Of a stretch of 64,000 bases of DNA, positions 18,306 to 27,374 are shown one piece after another. Within the stretch, counting starts at the first letter, position 1. Each line of letters starts with the position of its first letter. The stretch is from CATOSD01 sp965203135. GTDB lineage: Bacteria > Chloroflexota > Dehalococcoidia > Lucifugimonadales > CATOSD01. The DNA lies in assembly GCA_965203135.1 (NCBI GenBank), contig CBDBBO010000002.1:744001-808000 (forward strand). Reading direction: 5' to 3'. Both the position numbers and the translations under genes were made by a program. The notes under the pieces were generated by a model. It saw nothing but the letters and a program-made list of their open reading frames with translations, did not search any database and was not told the DNA's origin.

Positions 18306-19475
18306 ATGGACTTTCGATTCACCCCCGAGCAGGAACAGTTCCGAGAACACGTCCGCGCGTTCATCCGCGACGAAGTGCCCGCCGATATGGTCGCCGAGAT
18401 TCAGGCTGCGGCCGACGGCTCTGCGTCCGAGGCCGGGCGCGAGTTCAAGCGGCTTCTGGGCCGGAAGGGGCTGCTCGGCATAAGCTGGCCCGAGGAGTAC
18501 GGCGGCGGCGGCAAGTCCCTGCTCCACCAGTTCATCCTCACCGAGGAGCTCGGCTACCACGGCCTCCCCTACGGCGGCCTCAGCCTCACCTCCGTCGGCC
18601 CGACCCTGTTCCGCGCGGGCACCGAGGAGCAGCGCCAGCAGTACCTGGGCGGCATTCTCAACGGCGAGTACGAGTTCGCCCTCGGCTACTCCGAGCCTTC
18701 CGCCGGCACCGACCTGGGCTCGCTCCAGACCAGGGCCGTGGCGGACGGCGACGACTACGTCATCAACGGCCAGAAGATATACACCTCCGCCGCCCACTAC
18801 TCGACCCACATCTGGCTCGCCGCGCGCACCGACCCCAACGAGCCCAAGCACCGCGGCGTCTCGCTGATGATCGTGCCCCTCGATTCGCCCGGCATCACCA
18901 TACGCCCCCTGTGGACGATGGGCGACGGTCGCACCAACGAGGTGTTCTTCGAGGACGTGCGCATACCGCGCGACAACCTCGTTGGCGAGGAGAACCGCGG
19001 CTTCTACGTGGTGGCGATGGCCCTCGACTACGAACGCGCCGCGGTCGCCCCGATCAGCCCGCTCCAGCGCGCCCTCGATGAGCTCGCCCAGTTCGCCCGC
19101 GACACCAGCCGCAACGGTGCTACGCTCGCCCAAGACCCCGTCGTGCGCCGCCGTCTCGCCGAACTCGCCGTCGAGGTGGACGTGCTCCGCCTGTTCTCCT
19201 ACCGCAACGCCTGGATGATCGAAAACGACCTGGTGCCCACCAAGGAGGCGTCCATAGCCAAGGTCTGGTCATCCGAGCTGGCCCAGCGCATGTCCGCCGT
19301 CGCGCTCGAAATCATGGGACCGCGCGGCCAGCTCAAGAGCGGCTCCCGGTGGGCCTACCTGCACGGCAGATTCGAGCGCATGTACCGCCAGACACCGCTC
19401 ATGCGCTTCGGCGCCGGCACCAACGAGATACAGCGCAACATCATCGCCCAGCGCGGCCTCGGCCTCCCCCGCTAG
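18306..19475 (+). CDS. Acyl-CoA dehydrogenase, first of a pair
   Basis: FAD-dependent acyl-CoA dehydrogenase of 389 residues. Visible family features: MDFRFTPEQEQFREHVRAF, LGYSEPSAGTDLGSLQTRAV (FAD/substrate motif), MERLALDYER-like segment VVAMALDYERAAV, and the C-terminal RFGAGTNEIQRNIIAQRGLGLPR. The canonical catalytic Glu of the YEGT motif is absent (FGAGT), as in actinobacterial two-subunit enzymes acting on bulky CoA esters. The next gene (9 bp downstream) is a second dehydrogenase subunit, so a heterotetramer is likely. Substrate unknown. Confidence 0.88.
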   Translation: MDFRFTPEQEQFREHVRAFIRDEVPADMVAEIQAAADGSASEAGREFKRLLGRKGLLGISWPEEYGGGGKSLLHQFILTEELGYHGLPYGGLSLTSVGPTLFRAGTEEQRQQYLGGILNGEYEFALGYSEPSAGTDLGSLQTRAVADGDDYVINGQKIYTSAAHYSTHIWLAARTDPNEPKHRGVSLMIVPLDSPGITIRPLWTMGDGRTNEVFFEDVRIPRDNLVGEENRGFYVVAMALDYERAAVAPISPLQRALDELAQFARDTSRNGATLAQDPVVRRRLAELAVEVDVLRLFSYRNAWMIENDLVPTKEASIAKVWSSELAQRMSAVALEIMGPRGQLKSGSRWAYLHGRFERMYRQTPLMRFGAGTNEIQRNIIAQRGLGLPR

Positions 19476-19484
19476 GAGGCTGCC

Positions 19485-20609
19485 ATGGACCTCGCCCTCA
19501 CCGAAGCCCAACAGATGCTCAAGCGCCTGGCCAGCGACTTGCTGGAGCGCGAGTTTCCCCCTGCTCTCGCGCGCGAGCTGGAGCAGGACGAGCGCGGCCA
19601 CTCCCCGGAGGTGTGGCGCAAGATGGTCGAGACCGGCCTGGTGAACGCCGGATTTCCGGAGGAGTACGGCGGCGCGGGCGGCGGCCTGACGGAGCTGGGC
19701 GTCATCTTCGACGAGATGGGCCGTGGCCTGTACACCGGCCCCTACTTCGCCACCGTGGCCCTGGGCGGCTTGGCGCTGCTCTACGCCGGAACCGACGACC
19801 AGCGGCGCGGCCTCATCCCCGCCGTCGCGCAGGGCCAGGCTCTGCTCTCCCTCGCGCTGCTCGAAGAGTCCGGCATGTACGCGCCCGACGCCATCTGGCT
19901 CGAGGCGCGCGCCCGGGGCGACCACTTCGTGCTGACCGGCGCCAAGCTGTTCGTGGAGTACGCCAACGTCGCCGACTTCATTCTGTGCGCGGCACGCACC
20001 GGCCCCGGCGCTGAGGACATCTCGCTGTTCCTCGTCCCAGCCACCAATCCCGGTGTCAGCATAGCCCCGCTGGACACCATCGCCGGCGACAAGCAATCCG
20101 AGGTGGTCTTCGACGACGCCATCGTGCCGGCCCCCAACGTCATCGGCGAGGTCGGTGGCGCCTGGCCGCACCTGCGGCGCGCGCTCGACGCCGCCACGGC
20201 GCTGACCTGCGTGCAGATGGCGGGCATGGCCGAGAGGGTGCTGGAGCGCACCGTCGAGTACGTGAAGATGCGCGTCCAGTTCGGGCGCCCCATCGGCTCC
20301 CTCCAGGCGGTGCAGCACCACTGCGCGGACATGGCCATCAACTGCGACGGCGCGACGCTCGCGGCCCAGGAGGCGGTCTCGCGGCTCGACCAGGGCCTGC
20401 CCGCGCGCCGCGAGATCGCCATCGCCAAGGCGTTCTGCAGCCGCGCCTGCCAGTTCGTAACCCTCACCGCCCACCAACTTCACGGCGGCGTCGGCTTCAT
20501 GCAGGAGTTCGACCTGCAGATGTACACGCGCCAGATGCAGGGCATGGCCTTGCGTCTCGGCACCGCGGACGACCACCTCGAAGTCGTGGCGAACGAGCTA
20601 CTGGGCTAG
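19485..20609 (+). CDS. Acyl-CoA dehydrogenase, second of a pair
   Basis: A 374-residue acyl-CoA dehydrogenase homologue beginning MDLALTEAQQMLKRLASDLLERE. It has a shorter, more divergent FAD-binding middle (SLALLEESGMYAPDAIWLEARARG) and the C-terminal HQLHGGVGFMQEFDLQMYTRQ seen in the second subunit of two-gene dehydrogenases. The RBS GGAGGC lies just before the ATG. Coupled to the preceding dehydrogenase, it probably forms an alpha2beta2 enzyme that oxidises a CoA ester in side-chain or ring degradation. Confidence 0.86.
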   Translation: MDLALTEAQQMLKRLASDLLEREFPPALARELEQDERGHSPEVWRKMVETGLVNAGFPEEYGGAGGGLTELGVIFDEMGRGLYTGPYFATVALGGLALLYAGTDDQRRGLIPAVAQGQALLSLALLEESGMYAPDAIWLEARARGDHFVLTGAKLFVEYANVADFILCAARTGPGAEDISLFLVPATNPGVSIAPLDTIAGDKQSEVVFDDAIVPAPNVIGEVGGAWPHLRRALDAATALTCVQMAGMAERVLERTVEYVKMRVQFGRPIGSLQAVQHHCADMAINCDGATLAAQEAVSRLDQGLPARREIAIAKAFCSRACQFVTLTAHQLHGGVGFMQEFDLQMYTRQMQGMALRLGTADDHLEVVANELLG

Positions 20610-20635
20610 GGCGAGGGCGAAAACAGGAGCACACC

Positions 20636-20845
20636 ATGGCAATAGTCTACGACCCGGTCTGCGGGCTCGAGCTCGACACCGACGAGATGAACCGCCCCGT
20701 CGGCACCGTCCCAGGCGGCGCGCCTGAGGTGGACCCGACCAAGGGCACCCGCCGCTTCCACGAGGGCGCCTGGTACTACCTGTGCAGCCTCGACTGCCGC
20801 AACAAGTTCCTCGCCAGCCCCGCGACCTACACCAGCCAGCCCTAG
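20636..20845 (+). CDS. YHS-domain small protein
   Basis: A 69-residue protein that is almost entirely a YHS domain: YDPVCGLELDTDEM at the start, then FHEGAWYYLCSLDCRNKFLASPATY. The YHS name derives from the Y-H-S motif; the paired cysteines (C10, C48 and C52 approx.) suggest metal or redox chemistry. Such domains occur alone or attached to metal ATPases and methane/phenol oxygenases. It lies between the dehydrogenase pair and D-aminoacylase on the same strand, and could belong to either unit. Confidence 0.8.
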   Translation: MAIVYDPVCGLELDTDEMNRPVGTVPGGAPEVDPTKGTRRFHEGAWYYLCSLDCRNKFLASPATYTSQP

Positions 20846-20940
20846 CCCCCTCACCTTGACACCCCAACGCGCGCGCTGATAGCCTCCGCTGCGGCCCGGG
20901 GCGTCGCGCGACGCCATCCACCTCGCAAGGAGGCTCCCCC

Positions 20941-22521
20941 ATGTTCGACCTCGTCATCTCAGGCGGCACCGTAGTCGACGGCACCGGCGCCCCCGCCTAC
21001 CGCGCCGACGTCGGCGTGTCCGGCGATGCCATCACCGCCATCGGCGACCTCTCCGCCGCGGACGCCGCCCGCGTCATCGACGCTACCGGCCTCGTCGTCT
21101 GCCCCGGCTTCATCGACACCCACGCCCACTCCGAGGGCGCGCTGCTCCTCGACCCCCAGCACGCCAACGGCCTGCGCCAGGGCATCACCACCGAGATCCT
21201 CGGCCAGGACGGCCTCTCCTACGCGCCGCTCTCGCCCGACAACTACAAGATGCTTCGCAGCTACCTCGCCGGCATCCTGGGCGAGCCGCCCGACGACCTG
21301 GATTTCAGCAGCGTCGCCGCCTTCCGCTCCCACTACGACAACAAGGTCTCCGTCAACACCGCCTACTGCGTCGCCCACGCCGCCGTGCGCATGGAGGCCG
21401 TCGGCTTCGAGGACGCGCCGCTGGTCGGCGACGCCATGGAGCACGCCAAGCGCCTCGTCCGGGAGGGCATGGAGCAGGGCGCGGTCGGATTCGCCACCGG
21501 CATGTCCTACTTCCCCAACTCCTGGAGCGACACCGACGAGCTGATCGAGCTCTGCAAGGCCGCCAACGAGTTCGGCGGCGTCTACGTGACCCACCTGCGC
21601 AACGTGAACACCGACCGCGCCTTCGGCGGCGGCGATGTGCCCGAGGCGCTGGAGATCGGCCGCCGCTCCGGGGTCAAGGTCCACTTCTCGCACTACCGCA
21701 CCCAGGCCTCCAACGCGGGCCAGGTGGCCCAGCGCGTGGAGCTCATCGACAAGGCCAAGGCCGAGGGCGTCGATTGCAGCCTGGAGCTGTACCCCTACCC
21801 CACCGGCAGCACCTACCCGCTCAGCTTCCTGCCCAGCGAGGCCCACGAGGGCGGCCCGGACGCGGTGTTACGGCGGCTGAGGGACGCCGCCGAGCGCAGG
21901 CGATTGGCGGATTACCTGGACAACGACTACTTCGGCTCGCTCGACGACGTGGTATTCTCCCACATGCCCGTCAACACCCAGTACGTCGGCATGAGCCTGC
22001 CCGACGTCGCCGACGAGCGCGGCAAGTCCAAGGGTGAAGTGCTATGCGACCTGCTCGTCGAGGAGTCCCTGCGCATCTGCTTCCGAGGCGCGCCTCCCGC
22101 CAGCGTCCGCCTGTGGCAGCAGGTCAGCCGCGACTGCGTGGAGCTCCTGTCCCGCGACGACTACATGGTGGGCAGCGACGCCATACCTATGGGCGGCATG
22201 CCCCACCCGCGCGCCTACGGCTGCTTCCCGCGCTTCCTGGGACGGCTCAGGCGCCAGTTCGACATCATGAGCCTGGAGCAGATGGTCCAGCGCATGACCG
22301 ACAACGCCGCCCGCCGCTTCGGTCTCACCCGCCGCGGCCGCGTCGAAAAGGACTGGTTCGCCGACCTCGTCGTGTTCGACGCCGACCGCATCATGGACAA
22401 CGCCACTTACGACGACCCGTTCCAGTTCCCGACCGGCATCCCGTTCGTGGTCGTCAACGGCCAGGTCGCGGTCGACCACGAGCGCTGCACCGGCATCCTC
22501 GCCGGCCGGGCCGTCCCGTAG
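20941..22521 (+). CDS. D-aminoacylase / N-acyl-D-amino-acid deacylase family amidohydrolase
   Basis: A 526-residue metal-dependent amidohydrolase. It opens FDLVISGGTVVDGTGAPAYRAD and carries the metal-binding H-x-H in GFIDTHAHSEGALL (residues ~57-62), then EILGQDGLSYAPL and a HLRNVN segment around residue 220. C-terminal GRVEKDWFADLVVFD is the usual composite-beta-sandwich region. Family members remove acyl groups from D-amino acids; related members act on dihydropyrimidines. Substrate is inferred only. RBS AGGAGGC precedes the ATG. Confidence 0.83.
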   Translation: MFDLVISGGTVVDGTGAPAYRADVGVSGDAITAIGDLSAADAARVIDATGLVVCPGFIDTHAHSEGALLLDPQHANGLRQGITTEILGQDGLSYAPLSPDNYKMLRSYLAGILGEPPDDLDFSSVAAFRSHYDNKVSVNTAYCVAHAAVRMEAVGFEDAPLVGDAMEHAKRLVREGMEQGAVGFATGMSYFPNSWSDTDELIELCKAANEFGGVYVTHLRNVNTDRAFGGGDVPEALEIGRRSGVKVHFSHYRTQASNAGQVAQRVELIDKAKAEGVDCSLELYPYPTGSTYPLSFLPSEAHEGGPDAVLRRLRDAAERRRLADYLDNDYFGSLDDVVFSHMPVNTQYVGMSLPDVADERGKSKGEVLCDLLVEESLRICFRGAPPASVRLWQQVSRDCVELLSRDDYMVGSDAIPMGGMPHPRAYGCFPRFLGRLRRQFDIMSLEQMVQRMTDNAARRFGLTRRGRVEKDWFADLVVFDADRIMDNATYDDPFQFPTGIPFVVVNGQVAVDHERCTGILAGRAVP

Positions 22522-23264
22522 CCTCGCTAACCCTCGCGCGGCTCGCCATCGCCGCCGGGGCCACCCTGGTCGGCTCCACCGTCTTCAGCGCCCTCGGCTT
22601 CGGCATCGGCATGGTGTCCATCCCGATCCTGCTGCTCGCCTTCGACGCCCAGACGGCCATCGTGATGCTCAACACCGTCGAGGTGCCGCTGTCGATCCTG
22701 ATGGTGTGGCAGAACCGCCGCGACCTCGAGCGCGGCGAGATGATCCCGATAGCGGTCGCCGGCCTCCTGGGCGCTCTCGTGGGCGCGTTCGTACTGGCGG
22801 CCTCCGCCGAGCGGCCCCTGCGAATCACCATCATCGTGATGATAGTGGTGCTCACGGTCGTCACCGCGCTCAACCTCCGCGCCGGGATACCGATGCCGCG
22901 ATTCCTGGGACCCGTCATCGGCTTCGTGGTCGGCCTCATGCTCACGGCCCTAGGAGTCGGCGGCCCCCTCCTCGCGCTCTACATGCTCGCCCGTCGGTGG
23001 CGCCGCGACACCATACGCGGCTCTATGTCGCTGATGTTCCTGTTCGTGATCCCCACCGCGGTCGCCGGCTATGCCCTGAACGGCCTCTACAACGCCGAGC
23101 GGCTCACCGTCTCGGCGGTGACCCTGGCCCCCGTCCTTGTCGGCTTCTTCCTCGGCACCAGAATCGCCCGCGGCCTCAACGAGCGCGTCTTCCGCATCGC
23201 CGCCATCGCCGTCATCATGGCCACCAGCGCCGTGGTGCTGGCACAGGAAGCCGCCGCGCTGTGA
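22485..23264 (+). CDS. TauE/SafE-family membrane permease (start uncertain)
   Basis: Integral membrane protein of the TauE/SafE sulfite/taurine-exporter type, with about seven hydrophobic segments and the internal repeat G-F-G-G-M-V-S-I-P-I-L-L-L (ALGFGIGMVSIPILLLAFD) and VGGPLLALYMLAR. The reading frame runs in from the end of the D-aminoacylase gene in another frame. The first membrane helix starts before any ATG, so translation must begin at a non-ATG codon; the CTG at 22485 is the best candidate seen, and the next ATG at 22611 would lose helix 1. Overlap with the upstream gene suggests coupling. Substrate unknown. Confidence 0.7.
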   Translation: MHRHPRRPGRPVASLTLARLAIAAGATLVGSTVFSALGFGIGMVSIPILLLAFDAQTAIVMLNTVEVPLSILMVWQNRRDLERGEMIPIAVAGLLGALVGAFVLAASAERPLRITIIVMIVVLTVVTALNLRAGIPMPRFLGPVIGFVVGLMLTALGVGGPLLALYMLARRWRRDTIRGSMSLMFLFVIPTAVAGYALNGLYNAERLTVSAVTLAPVLVGFFLGTRIARGLNERVFRIAAIAVIMATSAVVLAQEAAAL

Positions 23265-23282
23265 AGGATGAGGGCCAATCAG

Positions 23283-23346
23283 TCCCTTCCCCCTTGATAG
23301 TGGAAGGCTAGAGCCTGCCCTGAGCCTGCCGAAGGGATGGTGATGG
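23283..23346. repeat. Dispersed repeat copy (hairpin plus GCCTGCCCTGAGCCTGCC segment)
   Basis: A copy of the long form of the family: TCCCTTCCCCCTTG hairpin arm, then the GAGCCTGCCCTGAGCCTGCC core, ending near GGATGGTGATGG. Other long copies lie at 31551-31620 and 33161-33227. Confidence 0.75.
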
Positions 23347-23425
23347 CGGACTCGGCCCCTTTTATCCGCCGTATGTAGAGATGCTATCATTGCCACAGGC
23401 GAGATACACTGAAAGGAGTCACGCC

Positions 23426-23782
23426 ATGCTCTATTGCAGACCGAAATGGGAATACCGCACAGATGACGACGGATGGCGGCACTTCCGCAAGCTGCGGCTC
23501 AAGATATGGGACGACAAGGACTACTTCGATCCATCGGCTATCCGCCGCAATGAGGAGTACGAGGACATAGACGAGGCCATCGCGCGGCTGGATGAATTCA
23601 TCGATGAGCCGAGTTTCGACTCGGTATCGAGGGCCGTCATGTCGATGTTCGCGGATTTGCTGAGAAGACACAAGAAGGATGGCGTCCTTCCTCCCGCTAA
23701 TCCGCGTCTGAAGTGGGAACTGCAGGCGGCGCTCGACAAGGTGTTCGGCAAGCCGATAGGTGGGACGATCGATGGAGAATGA
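23426..23782 (+). CDS. Small protein of unknown function, 118 aa
   Basis: I do not recognise it. The ATG at 23426 has AAAGGAG ~8 bp upstream. Sequence begins MLYCRPKWEYRTDDDGWRHF and is rich in charged and aromatic residues, with a helical middle (EDIDEAIARLDEFIDE) and no membrane segment or signal. It overlaps the following small gene by about 11-23 bp, suggesting a two-gene unit. Lower GC than neighbours in places. Could be a mobile or accessory pair; no function proposed. Confidence 0.65.
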   Translation: MLYCRPKWEYRTDDDGWRHFRKLRLKIWDDKDYFDPSAIRRNEEYEDIDEAIARLDEFIDEPSFDSVSRAVMSMFADLLRRHKKDGVLPPANPRLKWELQAALDKVFGKPIGGTIDGE

Positions 23783-24068
23783 GAGCCGGTCCGACAAGGA
23801 TAATCTCGTCCTTGTGGTGCGCGTCTCTACTACGGACGGCTTCGCGACAAATCACACGTATCGTCTGAGCGAAAGCGCACAGGTTGACCTCATCCGGCAG
23901 AACCTGGAGAACGCATTTGTGGAGGGAACCCCCTTCATCAGATTTGCAAACCCTGACGTCTTGTACAGGCCCGAACACATAGTGCAAGTGGCTTTCCAAA
24001 ACGAGTTGCCAGATGAGCCGCCGGACGCAAGCGAAGACAGGGGACCTATAGGCTTCCGGCCGACGTAG
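23760..24068 (+). CDS. Small protein of unknown function, 102 aa
   Basis: Second of a two-gene unit with the preceding unknown. A GTG at 23760 or an ATG at 23772 (MENESRSDKDNL) are both possible starts. The chain has a beta-like core (LVLVVRVSTTDGFATNHTYRLSES) and ends with an acidic tail. It resembles small sensor or toxin-partner proteins in size but no family is recognisable. Confidence 0.6.
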   Translation: MGRSMENESRSDKDNLVLVVRVSTTDGFATNHTYRLSESAQVDLIRQNLENAFVEGTPFIRFANPDVLYRPEHIVQVAFQNELPDEPPDASEDRGPIGFRPT

Positions 24069-24095
24069 CGGGCGGCGCTTTTGCCCTCACCCTGG

Positions 24096-24116
24096 CCCTC
24101 TCCCAGCGGGAGAGGG
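24096..24116. repeat. Dispersed hairpin repeat
   Basis: Inverted repeat CCCTCTCCC-AGC-GGGAGAGGG in the gap between convergent genes; could act as a bidirectional terminator or boundary element, like other copies. Confidence 0.6.
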
Positions 24117-24125
24117 AATTGCCCC

Positions 24126-27100
24126 CTACCCGCCCCCCAGCAACCGACCCACCGCCTCCTCCACCGCCGCGCCCTCTTCCGACCCCCGCAGCCACGCCCG
24201 CAATTCCCGGCGCACGATCGTCACCCCCACGTCCGCGCCCCGCTCCTCCCGCACCGCCGCCAGCCGCGCGCTCGCCCCAGCCGCGGCCGCCGCCCCCGCC
24301 GCCGCGATCTCCGCGTGCAGTGCCACCCCCGCGTCGAACGCCGGAATCGGCAGCTTCCACAGGTGCTTTTGCAGGTGGCGCGCCCCGAACTGGCCTTTGG
24401 CCATGAGCGGTTGCACGGCCTCGTACAGCGCGTCGCTGTTGATGACCGCCAGCAGGTAATTGGCCTCGTCAACGCTCTTGCATGCAACCCAGAAGAGTGT
24501 GTAGTCGGCCAGGACTTCATCGCTACTGACGACCGCGGCGGTAGGAACGCCCGAACTGTTGTAGACCAACCTGATTGGGCGCTCACCAGAGTACTTTCGC
24601 CAAGCCAGTTGGACCGAAAAATTGTGCACATAATCCAGGCGATCCAGCAGGTTCAGCTTGTTGGCCGGGCCCTTGTTAGCCTCCCAAACACCGCTGATCG
24701 TCCGCCACCTTCCGCGCATCCGACGTCCAAGCTCGGCCATCTTCACGCCTCCCGGTCCGTCGCCGATCATCGGTATGGCCGACTCGCCACGACTGACCGG
24801 CAGCAGCGCCTTCAGCGGCTCCAGCGTCACGTATGGCGCGACGGTCTCGCCCAGGTGAACGTCGAACAGGTGGCGATCCTCGATGGTCTGGCCGGTTATG
24901 GCGATCAGTTCCAGGCTCTTCCACGGTGCCTTATCGTATACGCCCCGCCGAGGATTGACCGTGACTGTGTTTACCGCCTGAACTGTGGCGGGGTTGTCGG
25001 TCTCGTTGACGAAGAACAGCACGCGCGGGACGATCGTCGCGCCCTGTCTGGAATGTCCGGCGTAAGGCGAATCGCCCGCCACACCGGTGTCGGTGATGGC
25101 TGCGGGCTCACGCCACATGTCATCCGCGCCTTCCTTGCCCCGCCAACGCTGCACAGACTCCGCCAGCGGCCTGGCCGCGTCCTCAGGCGCCAGCCGGCTC
25201 GCGAATACGACCGAGGACGGCACCGGGAAGAAGGTGTTGGGCTCCAGCCGCTCCAGGTCCCACGCCGTCTTGACCGTGAAGTCCGCCAGCACGCCCGCGC
25301 CGGACTTGCCGGCCCTCCAGCGCCCCGTGCGCCACTTGGAGTACTGCCCCGCCTGCAGCGCGCTGTGTGGCATCACGAACCCGATCTTGCCGCCTTCCTC
25401 GAGGTACAGGTCCACGCTGCGAGCGAAGAACAGACCCGCCACGTCCTGGTGAGTGGCGTACCGTCCGCCTGCCCAGATGCCGTACAGGTTGCGGCTCAGC
25501 CGCTGCAATTCGGTTCGCAGCACGTCCGATGTCTGGTTGTAATTGATCCACGGCGGATTGCCGATCACCACGTCCACCTTCTCGCGTGACAGCGCCACCG
25601 GACGCACCATGTTGCGCGCGTAGTACGCCCACACGTGGTCACGCCCCTCGTCGTGCAACCGCTTCATCGTGCCGATGGTCCTGGTCAGCGTTTCGAGCTC
25701 GCCGGCGTCCTCGATGCCGTGGTCGCCCAGCGCCAGGTACGGATCGCTTCCCTCCGCGATGTCCGACGAAACGTCCGCCATCAGCGCGTCGAAGTTCTCG
25801 GCCCGCTCCACCAAGCTGGTTGGGAACACCAGCTCCGTGTCGTCCTCGTCGCCTGTCTGTATCGTCACCTCGCGCTCCGCGAGCAGGTCGCCGGTGCGAA
25901 ACCTCAACTGAAGCGCGTCGCCCAGGTACACCGGAACGGACAATTCGGCGTCCACGCCCGCTCTCGCCGCCGCGTCGATAGCCGGGCGCGCCGCCAGCGT
26001 CCACGCGGTGCGCGCAAGCTGCGCCGCGGCGGGGTGAACGTCGATTCCGGTCACGGCGCGGCGCAGCCGGTTCACCGTCTTGTTGGGCTCCCACCCCGCC
26101 TTGTCCGCGGCGGCTACGAAGTGCGACACCGCCTCGGCCAGGAACGTGCCTGACCCGCAGGCCGGATCGAGCACTCGCTGCTCCAGCGGCTTGTCTACCA
26201 GTTCGCGCACCATCGTTCGCGCCAGCCACGCGGGCGTGTAGTACTCGCCGAGCTGCCGCCGCTCCTCCGGCGGTATCACCGTGACGTACAGCGTGGACGC
26301 GATGTCCGCCGGCGCCTGCCTCCAGTCGAACCGCGCCACGCGGCGCGCCAGTGTGCGCAGCAGCGGGTTTGCTCCAACCTCGTTCGGCCAACTGAAGAAG
26401 TCTGACTCCAGCACGCCTCGCAGTCCGGTTGCGTTGTGGAACGCCCTGCCGTCCAGCAGGTCGGCCGTATCGGTCTCGGCAAGCGCCCTGATGTCGATAC
26501 CGAAGGACGCCTGCACCACCATGCTCAGCACGGCGCACAGGTAGGTGTGGCGGACGAACAGGCCGTCCATCGACTCGTCGCGGCCCGCCCCGGCGACTTC
26601 GCCCAGCGCTGCGCGTAGCAGGTCGCGCCAAAGCCTGCGCTTGACACCGACGGTCGCGGACGAGGCGTACTGCTGGTACAGCGCCCCCAGCGCGGCGAGG
26701 TCGCGCTGCTGCAACGGGCTGTCGGGGCCAAAGTAGCGGGAAACGCTCCCGGCGTCCGGCGGTACGTCCCTCTGCGAGAACAGCGCCTCGTCCCGCAGCC
26801 ACTTGAACAACGAGGGCCAGCCGTCCGCGTCCCGCAGCGTGAAATAATGGGGCGGCATCATCATGGGCGGCCCCGCGTCCGGCCAGCGCAACAACCAGTG
26901 CTTCCCGTCAGTCAGCACGCCCATCCGCACGCGCCCGTCCTTCGCGGACTGCGCCAGGTAGTCGTCCAGTTGCCGCACGTAGTCCGGATTGGGGTAGCCG
27001 CTCGCCGCCATGCTGATGCTACGCTTCACCTCGATGAACGTGTCGAGCGCAGTCAGGTCCACCGCGCTGCGCGACCCTTCCGACGGCGGGTTCTCCTCGA

Positions 27101-27374
27101 CGATCTCCTCAATGGCGGCCAGTTTGGTCGTGATGAGGAAGTCGCGCACCGCGCTGGTGATATTCGCCTCCGCGGCGTCGTTATCATGCCGCCACAGCAT
27201 CTGCTGCGCAGCCTCTCTGTACTTCGGGTCGTCTGCTTTGATCTGCGTAGAGTCTTCGAAAGCCGCCTCATCCTCTGCAACCGCTTCGTCCTCGGTCAGC
27301 GACTCATAGTGCCGCAGAACGCCCCGGACGCGCTCTTCGTCCCAACCCGGCGGGAAGTTCGTCGCCGACGTCAT
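24126..27374 (-). CDS. Type IIG-like restriction-modification enzyme with an antitoxin-like N-terminus
   Basis: A 1082-residue protein joining nuclease and N6-adenine methyltransferase. Residues 1-45 (NFPPGWDEERVRGVLRHYES then TEDEAVAEDEAAFED) match a small antitoxin family normally encoded as a separate ~70-residue gene beside the kind of toxin gene that sits immediately upstream here. A PD-(D/E)xK nuclease core follows: Asp111, Glu115 and Lys117 in LDTFIEVKRSI. The methyltransferase has motif I VLDPACGSGTFLAEA at ~401-415 and catalytic NPPW at ~606-609 in DVVIGNPPWINYNQ. The rest is target recognition. The ATG at 27374 overlaps the toxin stop by 4 bp. Family identity as a single-chain R-M enzyme is strong; the antitoxin part rests on recall of that family. 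Confidence 0.85.
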   Translation of the reverse strand: MTSATNFPPGWDEERVRGVLRHYESLTEDEAVAEDEAAFEDSTQIKADDPKYREAAQQMLWRHDNDAAEANITSAVRDFLITTKLAAIEEIVEENPPSEGSRSAVDLTALDTFIEVKRSISMAASGYPNPDYVRQLDDYLAQSAKDGRVRMGVLTDGKHWLLRWPDAGPPMMMPPHYFTLRDADGWPSLFKWLRDEALFSQRDVPPDAGSVSRYFGPDSPLQQRDLAALGALYQQYASSATVGVKRRLWRDLLRAALGEVAGAGRDESMDGLFVRHTYLCAVLSMVVQASFGIDIRALAETDTADLLDGRAFHNATGLRGVLESDFFSWPNEVGANPLLRTLARRVARFDWRQAPADIASTLYVTVIPPEERRQLGEYYTPAWLARTMVRELVDKPLEQRVLDPACGSGTFLAEAVSHFVAAADKAGWEPNKTVNRLRRAVTGIDVHPAAAQLARTAWTLAARPAIDAAARAGVDAELSVPVYLGDALQLRFRTGDLLAEREVTIQTGDEDDTELVFPTSLVERAENFDALMADVSSDIAEGSDPYLALGDHGIEDAGELETLTRTIGTMKRLHDEGRDHVWAYYARNMVRPVALSREKVDVVIGNPPWINYNQTSDVLRTELQRLSRNLYGIWAGGRYATHQDVAGLFFARSVDLYLEEGGKIGFVMPHSALQAGQYSKWRTGRWRAGKSGAGVLADFTVKTAWDLERLEPNTFFPVPSSVVFASRLAPEDAARPLAESVQRWRGKEGADDMWREPAAITDTGVAGDSPYAGHSRQGATIVPRVLFFVNETDNPATVQAVNTVTVNPRRGVYDKAPWKSLELIAITGQTIEDRHLFDVHLGETVAPYVTLEPLKALLPVSRGESAIPMIGDGPGGVKMAELGRRMRGRWRTISGVWEANKGPANKLNLLDRLDYVHNFSVQLAWRKYSGERPIRLVYNSSGVPTAAVVSSDEVLADYTLFWVACKSVDEANYLLAVINSDALYEAVQPLMAKGQFGARHLQKHLWKLPIPAFDAGVALHAEIAAAGAAAAAGASARLAAVREERGADVGVTIVRRELRAWLRGSEEGAAVEEAVGRLLGGG

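Noticed and set aside
22044..23264. A 406-codon frame starting inside the D-aminoacylase gene
   Set aside because: Its first ~150 codons are a shadow of the D-aminoacylase; only the TauE-like part is real, so the start was placed near 22485.
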